This document shows, in pieces, positions 23,801 to 35,734 of a DNA stretch of 64,000 nt (its first letter is position 1; each line of letters begins with the position of its first letter). The translations under genes and the position numbers were made by a program. This stretch comes from Mactromeris polynyma (lineage: Eukaryota; Mollusca; Bivalvia; Venerida; Mactridae): assembly GCA_032209605.1 (NCBI GenBank), contig JASFXZ010000028.1, forward strand, positions 4,350,941 through 4,414,940, given 5' to 3'. The notes under the pieces are model-generated. The model did not search any database, was not told the origin of the DNA, and worked only from the letters and a program-made list of their open reading frames with translations.

Positions 23801-26800
23801 AGATCTAGTATACCCATTGGTGTGATCAACAAAAAGAGAAAACTTCAATCAGCACACTAGATCTAGTATACCCATTGGTGTGATCAACGAAAAGAGAAAA
23901 CTTCAATCAGCACACTAGATCTAGTATACCCATTGGTGTGCTGTAACATCACTTCAATAAACACGCAGAGTGTGGACGTCTAAAATGACGTGGACTAATT
24001 TCAGAGCGTTTTCGTGATTGTATTCGGCGTTGTGGTGTCCTGTGAGCGATATTTCAAACAAATTAAAGTGTTATTTTGCCTTGATAAATAATTTCTCTTA
24101 CCGACAGAAAAATACAATGCATTGTTCCATGTTTACCACGACATGCATGTTTATTTAGCTCGACTGTTACGACTCCGTTGGCTACCTGGCAGTATGTGTC
24201 TAGTACATATGGTTCGAAGCTAATCCATTTTGAAATGATATTTAAAGTTGCAACTTATACATGTAGGAGAATCTGACAATATTACCATGAGCTTCTATGA
24301 CGGATATATGCGACTTCTCTACTTCATATCGTCTATAAACGTCTTCTATAAGGTTCTCTTGCTGGAGTCCTGCAGGTGCTGTGATTGGACTAGTCACGTG
24401 GCCGTCCTGATTCGTACCAGTCTTAATCGTACCCCAAATCTTGTTTCCGTCCTTCAACGCCTATAAAAAGATTTCTTGGAATATGAATTACATTGTACTT
24501 TTAATTACATAAGGTAGAAAACGATTAATAGGTCCGACTTCTAGTTTTTATGTTTTTATGACGCTAAATGAACATGAAACAGTAGCCATATATGTACAGG
24601 TATACGGTTAATCGATCCAATCAGCTTATGTCTGAAATAATTCAATTAACACACACATAAAGTTGTGGAACCAATGTACAATAATGTTGTTTTCTTATTT
24701 ACGGTGCACGCGTGTGGTGTTATGTAATTGGTGTAATTTCAATGAATTGGATGTATTTTGCGCTGAATTTAAGTAGAATTATCACAGACGTATTGAACTT
24801 TCTGTGTGTAACATTTCTGTTTGATATATTCATATCTAGTTGCAATATCCTAAATATGTCAGCGGAGTGCTTAGATAAGTGTATATCAAAAATTAAAAAT
24901 TAAAATTAAAAGTCATAGACAATATTTATCACGTAGTCCTCTTGATTTCATCAAGAAAGTTTAAAGTCATTTTAAGAAACATCATTTCTTCGAACATTAA
25001 TTCTATTTTCGCCGTACTTTGTTCTGAACCAGTTTGACTATCAAACCTATAGAAAACGTATTCATTACTGTTGACTTTGTCTGATTAACATACCATTGTT
25101 TATCATACCATTATTTTAATTTGATGTATGAAGTACATACAACTCCGATAATAACTCGTCTTTAGTAAAACGTCCAGTTACTGAACGTAAGTATGTGTAG
25201 CACAATCATAGATATGTATGTCTACGTTCAAACCATAATTTAGGAAAGACAATTTTATTCATTCCAGTCCAGCGTTTTCTTCGTGCATATTTGAACAAAT
25301 CAGCGTCCAGTTTACAAACGAAGTTAGGCACCACTGTTAATGTGACTCAGTGGCTAAAGCGATCACACAATGGTTGTGCCAATAACACATCGTGGTGTGC
25401 AGCACTTTTAGTGGTACGTAGGGAGACAACAAACACACTGTTATTTAAGTATTATATAAGTTATGCTACATTAGAATAAATGGCGAGTTCTTACCTGTGA
25501 TAATGATTTGATAATGACCACTCCACATCCCTCTCCACGTGCGTAGCCATCAGCATCCGCCGCGAACGCCTTACATTGTCCTGTCCGAGATAGCATGCCG
25601 GCTTTGGATAGTGCTATAAACAGACTTGGGTCTAGAATAACATTTACTCCTCCACAAATAGCTGTACTACAACGACCTGGAATATAGTGATATCGTCATT
25701 ATACAAGAGATGCTTAGTTGTCGAGGGGCGAAGTGGCTGACTCCTGATCACAATCTATCTTATATACAAGAGAAGTGTGGTGGTCGTGGAGCGGAACGCC
25801 TGACTCCTGATCACAATCTATCTTATATACAAGAGAGGTGTGGTGGTCGAGGAGCAGAACGCCTGACTCCTGATCACAATCTATCTTATATACAAGAGAG
25901 GTGTGGTGGTCGAGGATCAGAACGCCTGACTCCTAATCACAATCTATCTTATATACAAGAGAGGTGTGGTGGTCGAGGAGCAGAACGCCCGACTCCTGAT
26001 CACAATCTTTCTTATATACAAGAGAGGTGTGGTGGTCGAGGAGCAGAACGCCTGACTCCTGATCACAGTCATCTTGTACAAGAGAGTTGTGGTGGTCGAG
26101 GGGCAGAACGCCTGACTCCTGATCACAGTCATCTTGTACAAGAGAGGTGTGGTGGTCGAGGAGCAGAACGCCTGACTCCTGATCACAGTCATCTTGTACA
26201 AGAGAGGTGTGGTGGTAGAGCAGCGAGATGATAGTAATACATTAGAAACGAGCTGCAACTTCCAATAGTCTATTTATAAATTTGATACTGAGAATTACTT
26301 ATTGGCGAATACCTGGTATGACTGTGACCGTTACCTCGTTCTGAAGATAACAGTGTTACGAGTAATAGGAGTTTTTGCTATCTACCACTGCTGACGGGTT
26401 CCATCAGTAAGTGTACCAAGTAGCAGTATTTTACTGTCAGCAGTATAAGAGCGGTAATACTGCCCGCTGTACCAGCAGTAAGCATATACACATGTACTAA
26501 ATTATATAGTTTTCCAAAATGTCTAATATCAAAACCTGAACATTACTGATTGTACGTAATAAAGTGTATGGTTTATACATGTACTGTAAATTACATGTAA
26601 TTGGTAAACTACAACTATTCCGACAGAATGTTAACTGTCGAGTAGATATTTATAAACGTCTTACTGTCAGTATATTAGCAGTAAGTCATTAATAAGGCCA
26701 CTGCTGTTACTGCAATTACTTCCAACTTCACACGGATAAATTTAACATGATTCTTACCAGAGGAGATAGCCTGGGACGCCATATCTATGGCAACCAATGA

Positions 26801-29800
26801 TGATGAACAAGCCGTATCTAGTACAATAGAGGTACCATGCAAGTTATAAACGTAGGAAACTCTGGCGCTGATGATGCTATTGTGGGTACCAGTCACAGAA
26901 TAGGCACTTGCTACTTCCCCGCCATCCAGTACGCGACCTTTATAGTCGTCTGTCATTGACCCTGTGAATGAATGCAATAACCTTAACTCTCTCTCTCGTA
27001 AATGTTACGGAAATTTAGTCATGGTTACTTATTGCTTTTTGAAAGGAAATTGTTGGGTACAAACATGGGCAGGAATAAGAATGACAAAGTTTAGGTAGAC
27101 ATGCATTTGATGTAGTTTTCCGTTTTAAAGCATTTGCATGTTGTTAAGATATGCGTATTCAATCTGATATATAATGCATGTACCCTGCACGTAGGTGTAG
27201 AGTTTCCACTACCAAACTTTTATTAAGCAGTTAAATAGGCAGAATTGGAAAACCTAAATGGACGAAACATTCATACGCTATAGTAAACATATTCAACGAC
27301 ATATATATCAAAAGTAACATTCTTATTAGTTTTAATGCTGAGCTATGACAAAAAGTAACTTGAAACAGCTTCTTTACAATTCAAAGCACAGAGAGAAGTA
27401 TCGGGGCGGAGCGTATCGGTCATGTGACCAAAGTAAGCATACCTGTAGTATTGCGCTATCGATTCGTATAAGCGCTTAAAACATGTCAATGATTCTTATG
27501 AGCTATTAATAGCTATAAAAAGTTTCATAAATATATGTAGAAGTTTCAGATGTGAGGGAGATGTCTATCTGATGTGTTATCTGGTGTGGAACGTGGAACT
27601 ACTTTTTAGAAAAAGCAGTTCTAGGAATGTTGTTAATACCAAACGGCCATCAAAAATACTATAAATAAATGTCATGGCCAATACAGACTCACAATTATTG
27701 GGGAAATTTAATAGAGACTGAATATTTCATGTAGTAACGTCAGGTGTCTGAACTTTATGATGATATCATTTTTTTCTTATTCTAAGGAACGTACCAATGT
27801 ATACTGCTGTGTCCGTACCATCGACATCTTGTCTTGTGATACCAGCGTCTTCCAGTGCCATATGCACGCAGTCTAGTACCAGTCTTTGCTGTGGATCCAC
27901 TAGTTCCGCCTCCATATCATTGATACCATACAATCGATGGTCCCATTCATCTAGACTGTAAATATACATGTCTCCTATCTCTTATGCATTGCTTTGAATA
28001 CTCACAATTGAATAACCGAACTTTGACCAGGGTGGGTTTAGCGACTGATCTGAAAGTCGTGAGCTCGAGCCCCGCTGTACGTCCAAATAAATAAGTTTAA
28101 ACTAAATGACTGATACTTTTATTCTGTTCTTGATCTCAACCATTACCAATATTAGCATTTACTTTCGGCTCGAATTCTGATATTTAAAAAATCATTATCA
28201 TAATAAAAATTATTTTCAAACCAATCAATTTATTAAACTGTTCGTTCGTTATTTTAACCGTTCATCAGTTTATTTAGAAATGTCTGAGATGAATGGACAC
28301 CTCGATATATTGTAGATAAAATTATAGTTTGTTGTAGTTTAATAATAGGGTATTTCAAAATAGTTTTGAATGACGTTGCTAAAAATGTTGGTTCTATCAG
28401 CGCCTCTATCTTGCAGTGGGCTACATGCAATATGACGATGCTTAAAGCAATTTGGTAGCAACAAAGACTTTTCAATTGTCAACATGGCTTTGATTTCTTA
28501 GAGTTTTAAAGCGGCGGACCATAATGTAATTAATGTATAAAAACATTTGATATATTTGGGAAATAGTGACATGTATACACGTTCTTGCCGATCAAAATAT
28601 GGTTTATTTCCCGGAACTTAACTTGATTTGCAAGAAATAAGATTTTGCTGGCACGAAAAAACACAAGCAGAAGCAGCTACACGTGACGCTGTCTGACATG
28701 GAAGCACGAACGGAACGACACCTAATGTCATTTGCTGTTCGTATTCAAACGATAAAGTAGAAAATCCGCTTTTTGAAAATGAAATGTAATGTAATGAATT
28801 GAAAGTAAGGAGAGGCAAAACAACCTCTGCATTAAATCTAGGACTGGAAACAAAGTATAATTTATTGCATTCCTTAAATCCTCAATAACTCCCCATAGGG
28901 GATCAGGATAAACAGTTAAATTTAATCCCCGCCCTCCCGAATCTCACGTGATTATGGATATTTGAAAACCCGACCGTTAGGTTTAACTTATTGTGTCAAA
29001 AGTACGTTAAATTCAGTTTGTTTATGAAATAATGTCCCTTTGTTTCTCAAACATCAACAAATCATCAGAACCAAAGAAGATCTAGTTAAAAAAAATCTAA
29101 TGAGTGAAACATATGATCTAGTCGGTAGCCAGACTAATAAATTGTTCACTAATACATTAAGTTAGTTGTTAAGATTGGAAGTTTTCACGGGCAGTTAGGC
29201 GTAAAATATGTTTGTTTCAGGTTTCCCGACCTACCCTATTTTTTGCCCCGACCCTAGATTTTTTTTTCGCGTGTTAACATTTTTCTTTTTGGTAAAATTT
29301 CTTCTTTTTAGTAAATGTTTAGAAAGGTCACGTGCGCCCCACCCAGGGTAGTGTCTACGTGTGCCCCACCCAGGGTAGTGTCTTCGTGCGCCCCACACAG
29401 GGTAGTGTCTACGTGCGCCCCACCAAGGGTAGTGTCTACGTGCGTCCTGACTGGTAGTCGAGTACAGTACCCACTCTTATAAAATGTCAAATATTTTACA
29501 AATCAACACTATTAGTGTAGCAGAAAACTTAATACTGCCGGATTATTGTTCATGTTTACGCCAAAAATACATAACTTAAACCAAATGAACATTTCAAGTT
29601 GTTAGAAAAAAACATCAAAAATCAGATTTTGCTCAGACGCAACAAACAATATTACAAATCTACGGGCATTCTACATAAACTTATACATGTATTTCTCTAT
29701 TATCCGTTTCTAATAGATCGATCGGTACCGGTCTAAAACGTACTGGACAAGTTTACATTTTGTGTTAAATTACTGACTTAATAATTATAAACACTATTAC

Positions 29801-30168
29801 ATCACAAATGATGTTGCCGTGACAGTTATGATCGGTATCTAGAATTTTAACATATTTATTAGTTTAGAAACATTAATATCTTACTGAAATCTCTTGACGG
29901 AACAAGTTAAGGTCTAAATGAGTTTATGTTTGCGGTGAAGTGTATATTTAAAGACTTACCCGTGTACAAGTCCAGCACTTTTAGCGTAGGTTTTCCCTGG
30001 AGCATTCGGGTCAGGATCATAGAAGGCATCCACGTTCCATCTCTCTCTCGGTATTTCCTTAACATGATTTTCTCCGTTCTTTAAAACATTCCAAAATTCA
30101 TCAACATTGTCAGCACCCGGAAACTTACAGCCTACTCCGATTATTGCTATTGTGTCCGTGCTGGACAT
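17872..30168 (-). CDS. Animal type I polyketide synthase (KS-AT-DH-pseudoKR/pseudoER-KR-ACP), complete, six exons
   Basis: A multidomain cytosolic enzyme that would build a polyketide from acyl-CoA units. Exons (minus strand): 29960-30168, 27795-27955, 26758-26961, 25495-25676, 24286-24460, 17872-23267. All junctions are GT-AG and in frame, giving 2,108 residues from MSSTDTIAIIG to stop TAA. Ketosynthase, ~5-440: catalytic Cys175 in DTACSSSLVAI, His310 in EAHGTGT, His350 in KTNIGH. Acyltransferase, ~533-843: Ser624 in GQSVGE, His729 in AYHTKY. Dehydratase, ~903-1193: His936 in HEVNGQTIIP, Asp1104 in HPCILDAMMQ. Residues ~1198-1733 look like inactive KR/ER remnants. Ketoreductase, ~1733-1923: TGGLTGLG, Tyr1889 in ASYASAN. 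ACP: Ser2052 in LGFDSM. No methyltransferase or thioesterase is visible. Another start at 30222 is in frame but adds residues outside the family. Related animal enzymes serve pigments, larval shell or otolith formation, or defence; the product here is unknown. Confidence 0.93.
19000..20607 (-). other. Pseudo-ketoreductase/pseudo-enoylreductase region of the polyketide synthase
   Basis: Residues ~1198-1733 of the synthase. The first part (from ELRYTLEWQPHP, through YINLLGGELWGFIRSVQ) resembles the non-catalytic structural KR half of animal FAS/PKS modules. The second part keeps ER-like phrases such as YHLYGLEYTGSP, but where an ER would have the glycine-rich NADPH loop (GGVGQAA-like) it has VVICCEQRPMER at ~1581-1592. 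By family knowledge such a domain should not reduce the enoyl double bond. This is inference from motif loss. Confidence 0.65.
23645..23940. repeat. Minisatellite, 58-bp unit, five copies, in polyketide synthase intron 5
   Basis: The phrase GGTGTGATCAAC recurs at 23645, 23703, 23761, 23819 and 23877, exactly 58 bp apart, with a partial sixth at 23935. Units include the palindrome CTAGATCTAG. Copies differ by one or two bases, so the expansion is recent. Confidence 0.96.
25702..26222. repeat. Minisatellite, 63-bp then 60-bp units, about eight copies, in polyketide synthase intron 3
   Basis: CTCCTGATCACA recurs at 25741, 25804, 25867, 25930, 25993, 26056, 26116 and 26176. The first spacings are 63 bp and the last ones 60 bp. 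Because both lengths are multiples of three, long frames stay open on both strands (173 codons plus, 104 codons minus). It lies between synthase exons 3 and 4, so it is intronic for that gene. Confidence 0.95.
28020..28090 (+). repeat. tRNA-like fragment in polyketide synthase intron 1
   Basis: The stretch around 28030-28080 has an A-box-like TTTAGCGACTGA and a B-box-like GAGCTCGAGCCCC, as in tRNA-derived SINE heads. It is too degenerate to be a functional tRNA. Confidence 0.3.
29196..29310 (+). repeat. Dispersed inverted-repeat element, left end copy
   Basis: Contains TTTGTTTCAGGTTTCCCGAC, CTACCCTATTTTTTGCCCC and the CGCGTGTTAACATTTTTC tail. The same sequence recurs at about 39163-39260. 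The inverse of its end occurs at about 39465-39535 and 49400-49470. Confidence 0.65.
29332..29458. repeat. Minisatellite, 27-bp unit, five copies, in polyketide synthase intron 1
   Basis: GTGCGCCCCACCCAGGGTAG followed by TGTCTAC recurs at 29332, 29359, 29386, 29413 and 29440, exactly 27 bp apart. It is GC-rich compared with its surroundings. Confidence 0.93.
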
Positions 30169-30222
30169 GGTCAGTCCCGGGTTTTTAAAATTTAAATATA
30201 AACTAGTCTGAACACGTATCAC

Positions 30223-30743
30223 TTAAGTTTTGTTTGTCAAAAAATCGAAGCATAATGCTCGCAGCCGATGAAGGAATGGTTTACTCCCGTAACATGGTAT
30301 GTAGTTTGTTGTTAACGTTCTGTAGGCTTTATAGAAGATTTTTTATGGAAATACATTCGGTGCACACGCGTTGAACTAAGTAACGAAACAGCTGCAGTTT
30401 ATTACAGTAATACTGGCCTACAGCAAAATACAAGTACCTCAGTAAATTTATAATTAACAAATAGCAGTTAACATCGTTCAGTATGTGGTGGCATTAAACA
30501 TCAAACTGGTATAATCACAATAGGTACATTTCTATCAAAATATGCTAAGTTAACATGTTGACAAATGACATGTTGGTGCCTTCATGCAGACATGCATACT
30601 CTAGCATTTCATTGTTACGTTTCTTAAACAATTCCTGCAACTGCAAAACTTATTATACATATATTATGCAAGTGCTAACTTGGCTCTATGCCAGGATAGA
30701 ATGTATCATACTCTTGTATTTGTGATTTGGGAATCATGTAAGC
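30223..30743. other. 5' flank of the polyketide synthase gene
   Basis: Presumed promoter side of the minus-strand synthase gene. On the minus strand a TTTATATTTAAATTTT stretch lies about 20-40 bp before the chosen ATG. I see no other clear motif. Confidence 0.35.
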
Positions 30744-31404
30744 TAAAGCCCCCTTCCCACCTTCACCATCTCCTCCCCGACCGACGCCGACTTGAAGATC
30801 GTGGAGCGTCTTGGGATGATCGGTGAGGTCACCGGGGTTGATCCCCATCACTCGGGAAGCGTCGGGATGGGTCGTAGCGGCGTCGGGAAGGGCGTTTGGT
30901 CGGGGCCACGTTCAAAATTTCCACGACCTACCCCGACCAAAGTGAAGGTCGTGGAAAACCGTAACATAGTCGTGTCGATGTCGGGGTGGTCGTGGTGAGG
31001 TCGAGACAGGTCGGGACAGGTCGTAGCGACGTCGTGAAGGACCACGTAGGAAATATTCACCACGATCATCGCCGACCACCTGCGACCCCACCAAGTTACC
31101 AAAATTGGACTTGGTAGGTCGTAGGTAGGTCGTAACGTGGTCGGGGATAGCAAGTCGTAAGAAGTCTTAGTAGATCGTGGTAGATTTAACATATTCTTTA
31201 TCGATCGTGACACGTCGTAGTGGCGTCGTACGACCTTGTTACGATGGTTGTACGACTGTCGTGGAAAGTTCTTGACACAGTCGGGGTAGGACGTGTTTAT
31301 TTTGTGAAATGTGCATTATCGCCACGACCAATGCAGATCTTAGCAAGTTTTCCAACGACGGCGTAGGTCGTGAGCAATGTCGTGAAGGTGGGAAGGGCGC
31401 TTAA
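30744..31404. mobile_element. GC-rich inverted-repeat element full of GGTCGT/ACGACC motifs
   Basis: The left end (TAAAGCCCCCTTCCCACCTT) is the near inverse of the right end (GTGAAGGTGGGAAGGGCGCT), and the inverted match continues about 50 bp inward. The 661-bp interior repeats GTCGTGG, GTCGGG and GTAGGTCGT many times and is far more GC-rich than the flanks. Overlapping open frames on both strands are by-products of this composition. It looks like a non-autonomous DNA transposon. Confidence 0.6.
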
Positions 31405-32234
31405 GTGACAGTGCAGTGTTGTCGAGTACATTCTGTATGAAGGCAATTATCACCGATTTTTTCATATTACATGTATTACGAATGCAACTACAATGTACAT
31501 TGTATGTACCTTTAAGCGCCTATTTGCTTTACAACTGTATGTGTAGATGTTATTGCTAAAGGTGATAGCCTTGCCATGTGTATCTCTATACACTGACTGT
31601 ATTAAATTTGTACTTGTAGAATGGCTTTTGATAATGTTTTACATTCCGGTAAATGTACACACAATTCTGTTAAGTATGTTTTAATATCAAAAGTTTTTTT
31701 GGAAAGGAGAGAAAGTATACTAGCTTATGCTATCGAGTTTTTCTCAAAATTATATCAATAAAAATATAAAAAACTAGATTTTCCGTACTCACCACTTGTT
31801 TCTGTTGCTGTTATTTTGGAATAAAAACTTAAATTTATTTTTATTTTTGAAAAAATCTCGATAGCATGAGGTAGATTTGATTACTATCTTTGTATACATG
31901 TGTTTCTTTTGCAAAAAATTAACAAGTGTACAATTAGCCTCATTTACCGGACAACATGTACACTTTGACAGTACCAAAAGTTCCAATAACTTCATTATTT
32001 TTCAACAGTTTTACAAAATTATAGCAGTATTAGGACTGTATAATGATAAATCAGTAGACATTTCATCTTGCTATATTATGTAGTCAGAGAAATATTGCTA
32101 AAAGCAAATATGGCTATGTTCACGCGACTTTACCACCTAAATACAATAACTTCACTTGTTTGGTAAATATTCAAGAGAAGTGTATACAAAGTGTGTTTGT
32201 TCGGAAGAGGTAGCACTGTATACTAGCATACATC
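31405..32234. other. Spacer, nothing recognised
   Basis: AT-rich, no coding or repeat structure that I can support. Confidence 0.4.
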
Positions 32235-32312
32235 TCGAGGGTTTAACGCAAGACTATCGTAACTCCTATGTATTTGTATAAGAGTTGACGTAGTCTTGCA
32301 CTGAACCCTCGA
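32235..32312. mobile_element. 78-bp hairpin MITE, copy 1
   Basis: The sequence begins TCGAGGGTTTAACGCAAGAC and ends GCACTGAACCCTCGA, and its arms pair as a hairpin. A second copy of exactly the same length is at 53732-53809. Confidence 0.7.
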
Positions 32313-32776
32313 TCTACTATTTATGAGTATGGTACACATGCATGTCGCTGTTCCAATAAGTCAGGGACGTTCCTGTTTAAAGTGGATGGTCCGAGAGCCC
32401 GTGGACTTTTATTGCAACAAATGAGGCCATACGAAGTTTGCATATTTTTTGAAAGTATATATCATATGCTACCTGAAAACCCATTTCTTAAGCGTCAAAG
32501 CCGTGCGTAACTATATTTTTCTCACACATTTGTACCAGGAGGGTTTGTAAAAAGTAGCATAAGTGTGTAGTGTTGACTTTATAGCCAAAGGAGTTCAGTA
32601 CCATCACAGCTGTCGATTTATTTATTTATATGTGGTTTTATGGCGCATCGACAGCTTCGGTCATTTAGCGCGCAAGGAATGTAAAAAACATGTGAAACTA
32701 AAAACATTACATCAACAGAGCAAAAAGAAGAACAACCAACCATACAAATGATTGTGAAACCGATTATTCAGATAAT

Positions 32777-34169
32777 TTGCATACACGAAAATGGCATGTA
32801 GAAGCATTTGGCAAGCTGAAGAATTACATAGATACACATATCATATCTAAACAAACACCTGAAATGCTTACATCTCTGTTTGAGCTTTATAGACCGTTTT
32901 TGACTGAAGATTGGCAAACTAACCAATCGACAGGGGAATGTAATTTATCCATCATGGATTGAGGAATCAGACGCAGTAAAATCTGTCCTGCTGCGGGCAG
33001 GTTCAATTGAAGTGAAAACTGACGAAGTGGCAATGCACCTCAGGAAATTGATACTTGAACTTAAGAATTCAAGTGAAGATTTTCCATATCCATTATTAGC
33101 AGAAACACTAATGAAAGGTCAAGCACACACCCCAGATTTACTTATGAAATTTTTCCGCATATGATTTACTGGGTCAGATAATAAACCGGAGGACAGAGTA
33201 CAACGATATGTGGAGTCTGTATCCGATGATTGTCTATTCGCTTGTACAAAAGGCTGTTTAAAACCTTCGAAGCATGTCTGCCTTGGACTAGGTTTAAAAA
33301 GTCTTACAGGAAGTTGTAAAGTAATAGAAATATTAAATCACCTTGGGCATTGCTGGCACATGCAAGACATCGCTCAGCAAATTGAGGCGGCTAATGTTAT
33401 TGTACGCTGTAACGACACGGATGTATTGGTTATCCTTTTATACCATGTAAGACAGTTAAATGTAAAAGTATGGAGGGATGTCGGCCTGAATGGTTTTAAC
33501 AACAGGCGGTACATTGACGTCAGCAAGCTGAGTACTGTTCTTGGGTGGGAGGTCTGTAAAGCATTACCAGCAATACACGCCTTAATTGGATGCGACTACA
33601 CTGCTGCGTTTATTCGTAAAGGAAAAATTAGGTCATTCTGTATGGCAGAAAAGTCATTAAAATACTTGGAGGCTCTAGCTGATCTTGGTACGAGTGAGGA
33701 CGTAAAAACAGAAACAGAAAGTGTACTTGAATCATATGTTTGTTCCATTTACGGTAAACCAGCCCTTCATGATGTGGACAAAGCCAGATTTGCTATTTTC
33801 AGAACGAAATTTGCACCAACAGATACAACCGAACCACTGGGTAAAATTAGAGGTGCTGGTGCATCTGTACTGCCGCCATCAAAACCTGTTTTGCGCCAAA
33901 AAATTCTTCGTACCAATTTAGTCTCTTATGTCTGGCGACATGCTGACCAAGCTGTTCCATTAGAATTAGACCCGCGGGAAAATGGATGGTTCGAAGAGAA
34001 TGAATATTTCCGGATAAAGTGGTTTTCTGGGCCACAGGTACCAGTGGATATTGATGGTGAAATATCTGACATTGACGATGATGCAGAAGAGACTGATGAA
34101 GTTGATTTCTTTGAATATGAGTATGAACAAGATGATCATGATATTGATGAAAATAACAATGAAATATAA
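32777..34169 (+). pseudogene. PIN/FEN1-like protein of a repeated invertebrate family, broken copy
   Basis: Three pieces are seen. 32777-32962 has HVEAFGKLKNYIDTHIIS. About 32970-33160 has EVAMHLRKLILELKNS and HTPDLLMKFFR, followed by an in-frame TGA. The main open stretch runs to 34169 (319 codons from 33210) with KPSKHVCLGLGLKSLTG, NVIVRCNDTDVLVILLYH, LPAIHALIGCDYTAAFIRKG, NGWFEENEYFRIKW and an acidic tail. The CNDTD and GCD acidic motifs with the following FxRKGK resemble PIN/FEN1-type metal-binding nuclease cores. Versions that I recall in molluscs and cnidarians have a longer segment between the GHC motif and the CNDTD motif, so this copy seems internally deleted as well as frameshifted. 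Lying between long inverted repeats, it is probably the transposon's own protein. Its activity is unknown. Confidence 0.65.
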
Positions 34170-35430
34170 TCCACTACTTCAGTGTTCAATGTGCAGTGAG
34201 TTTGTGTATATATCTACAAGATTATAAATGTTCAAACTAATACTAATGTCTTACACAATTAATGTACAATTTAAATGAGAATATCCATGTAATGACATTT
34301 AAAATGTCAATATTACAGTCAGTGCATGTACATTTCATCTTTATTTTGACAAAGCTGGGCATTATGTAAATAATACTTAGAACTGTGTATATGTATATGT
34401 ATGTGCGTGCGTGTGTGAAAATTAACATTCAAAAAGATACATAATATCAACTACAAATGTACTTCACCTTATGAATGTTCAATTAATTTTGCTGCTATGG
34501 TTACAGAATTATGTGTACAATATGTAAATGTAACATGTTTATAAACACCATTTTATTATATTAATTTCATATTTGCAAATGTCATGATTATATCAGCTGT
34601 CAAAAGTTGCTTTTCTTGTTACATTATCATTTTTTTACCTTTCAACGATATTGTTAATAGTTAATTGTGAATTGTTCATTTTAAGTTGTAATGCTCTTTA
34701 AATATATTACATTGTGTCTCGTTGTTAACATGAGAGAATCATTTCTACTGATACTCAGATAAAATATGTATGCTATTTGCTGCACTATATGCATAATGCT
34801 TTTCAAGTTTTTATTAATACATAATGTAAATAAATTAAAAAATTTCATCGGATTGTTTGTATGCCATTAACCTTTGAAAACTAATGTAATTTTTGAAGAT
34901 ACAAATGTAATTAGATAGGCTCATTGGAAAGGATATCAAGATAAAGTTGTACTAAAATCACTCTCACTAACATTTATTCACATACAAATTGTAGCACTGA
35001 AAACAGTGAATAATGATATATATACTCTTTCACCCAGCCGTACCAGTACCGAATGTTTAAAAACTAAATAGTCAATAAACACAATTATTTTTTATTTATT
35101 GACAATAAGATTGATTTATTTAATTAATAAAGATGAAATTCAGTTGCTAATGATGATCAAATACTTTGTTCATTGAAAATATGGGCAAAAAATGGCAATT
35201 TTGCAATATTTACACTTTTTTGACCTTTGACCTTTTATATCAGATTTTACCTTGACCTTTATTTAATGAACTCTCCATTACTAACATTGCCTGACATAAG
35301 TGCAGTTACTTATAAAAATATAGCTTGTGTAACTGAACAGTGAAAAAAATATAGATGTTAACATAACCATACCCCTAATACTACCAATGCTTTTTTGAAA
35401 CAAATTCAAGTAACCATATGATAAATTCAT
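34170..35430. other. Non-coding 3' part of the TIR transposon
   Basis: AT-rich sequence between the relic's stop and the right inverted repeat, with a GTGTATATGTATATGTATGT microsatellite near 34385. No gene is supported. Confidence 0.5.
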
Positions 35431-35734
35431 GTGAGAAACATATAGTTACGCACGGCTTTGACGCTTAAGAAATGGGTTTTCAGGTAGCATATATAATATC
35501 CTTTCAAAAACTATGCAAACTGCTTTTGGCCTCATTTGTTGCAATAAAAGTCCACGGGCTCTCGGACTAAGTACTTACCTACTTTTCCGTAAGTATCTCC
35601 TAATTGACTACACGACAATCAGAAGTAGGGAACAACTTGGGATGAAATGTCTTTGTTGAAATTGTCACGGATAGACATACCCCTCACCCGGTATTCGAAC
35701 CTGCGACTTACAGTTTGACAATCGAGTCCACCGG

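Larger units (their letters stand above)
32389..35567. mobile_element. 3.18-kb terminal-inverted-repeat transposon carrying a PIN/FEN1-like protein relic
   Basis: The two ends (32389-32525 and 35431-35567) are 137-bp inverted repeats of about 90% identity, starting GTCCGAGAGCCCGTGG and including AAGCGTCAAAGCCGTGCG. The only protein-coding remnant inside is the broken gene at 32777-34169. No matching target duplication could be found next to the ends. The superfamily is not one I can name. Confidence 0.8.

Noticed and set aside
30169..30222. Upstream in-frame ATG adding 18 residues to the polyketide synthase
   Set aside because: The added residues have no family counterpart, and the ATG at 30168 directly precedes the conserved KS start TIAIIGVGCKFPG.
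30848..31213. 121-codon minus-strand frame rich in RPHHDHPD-type sequence
   Set aside because: Composition-driven frame within the GTCGT-rich inverted-repeat element; overlapping frames are open in other phases too.
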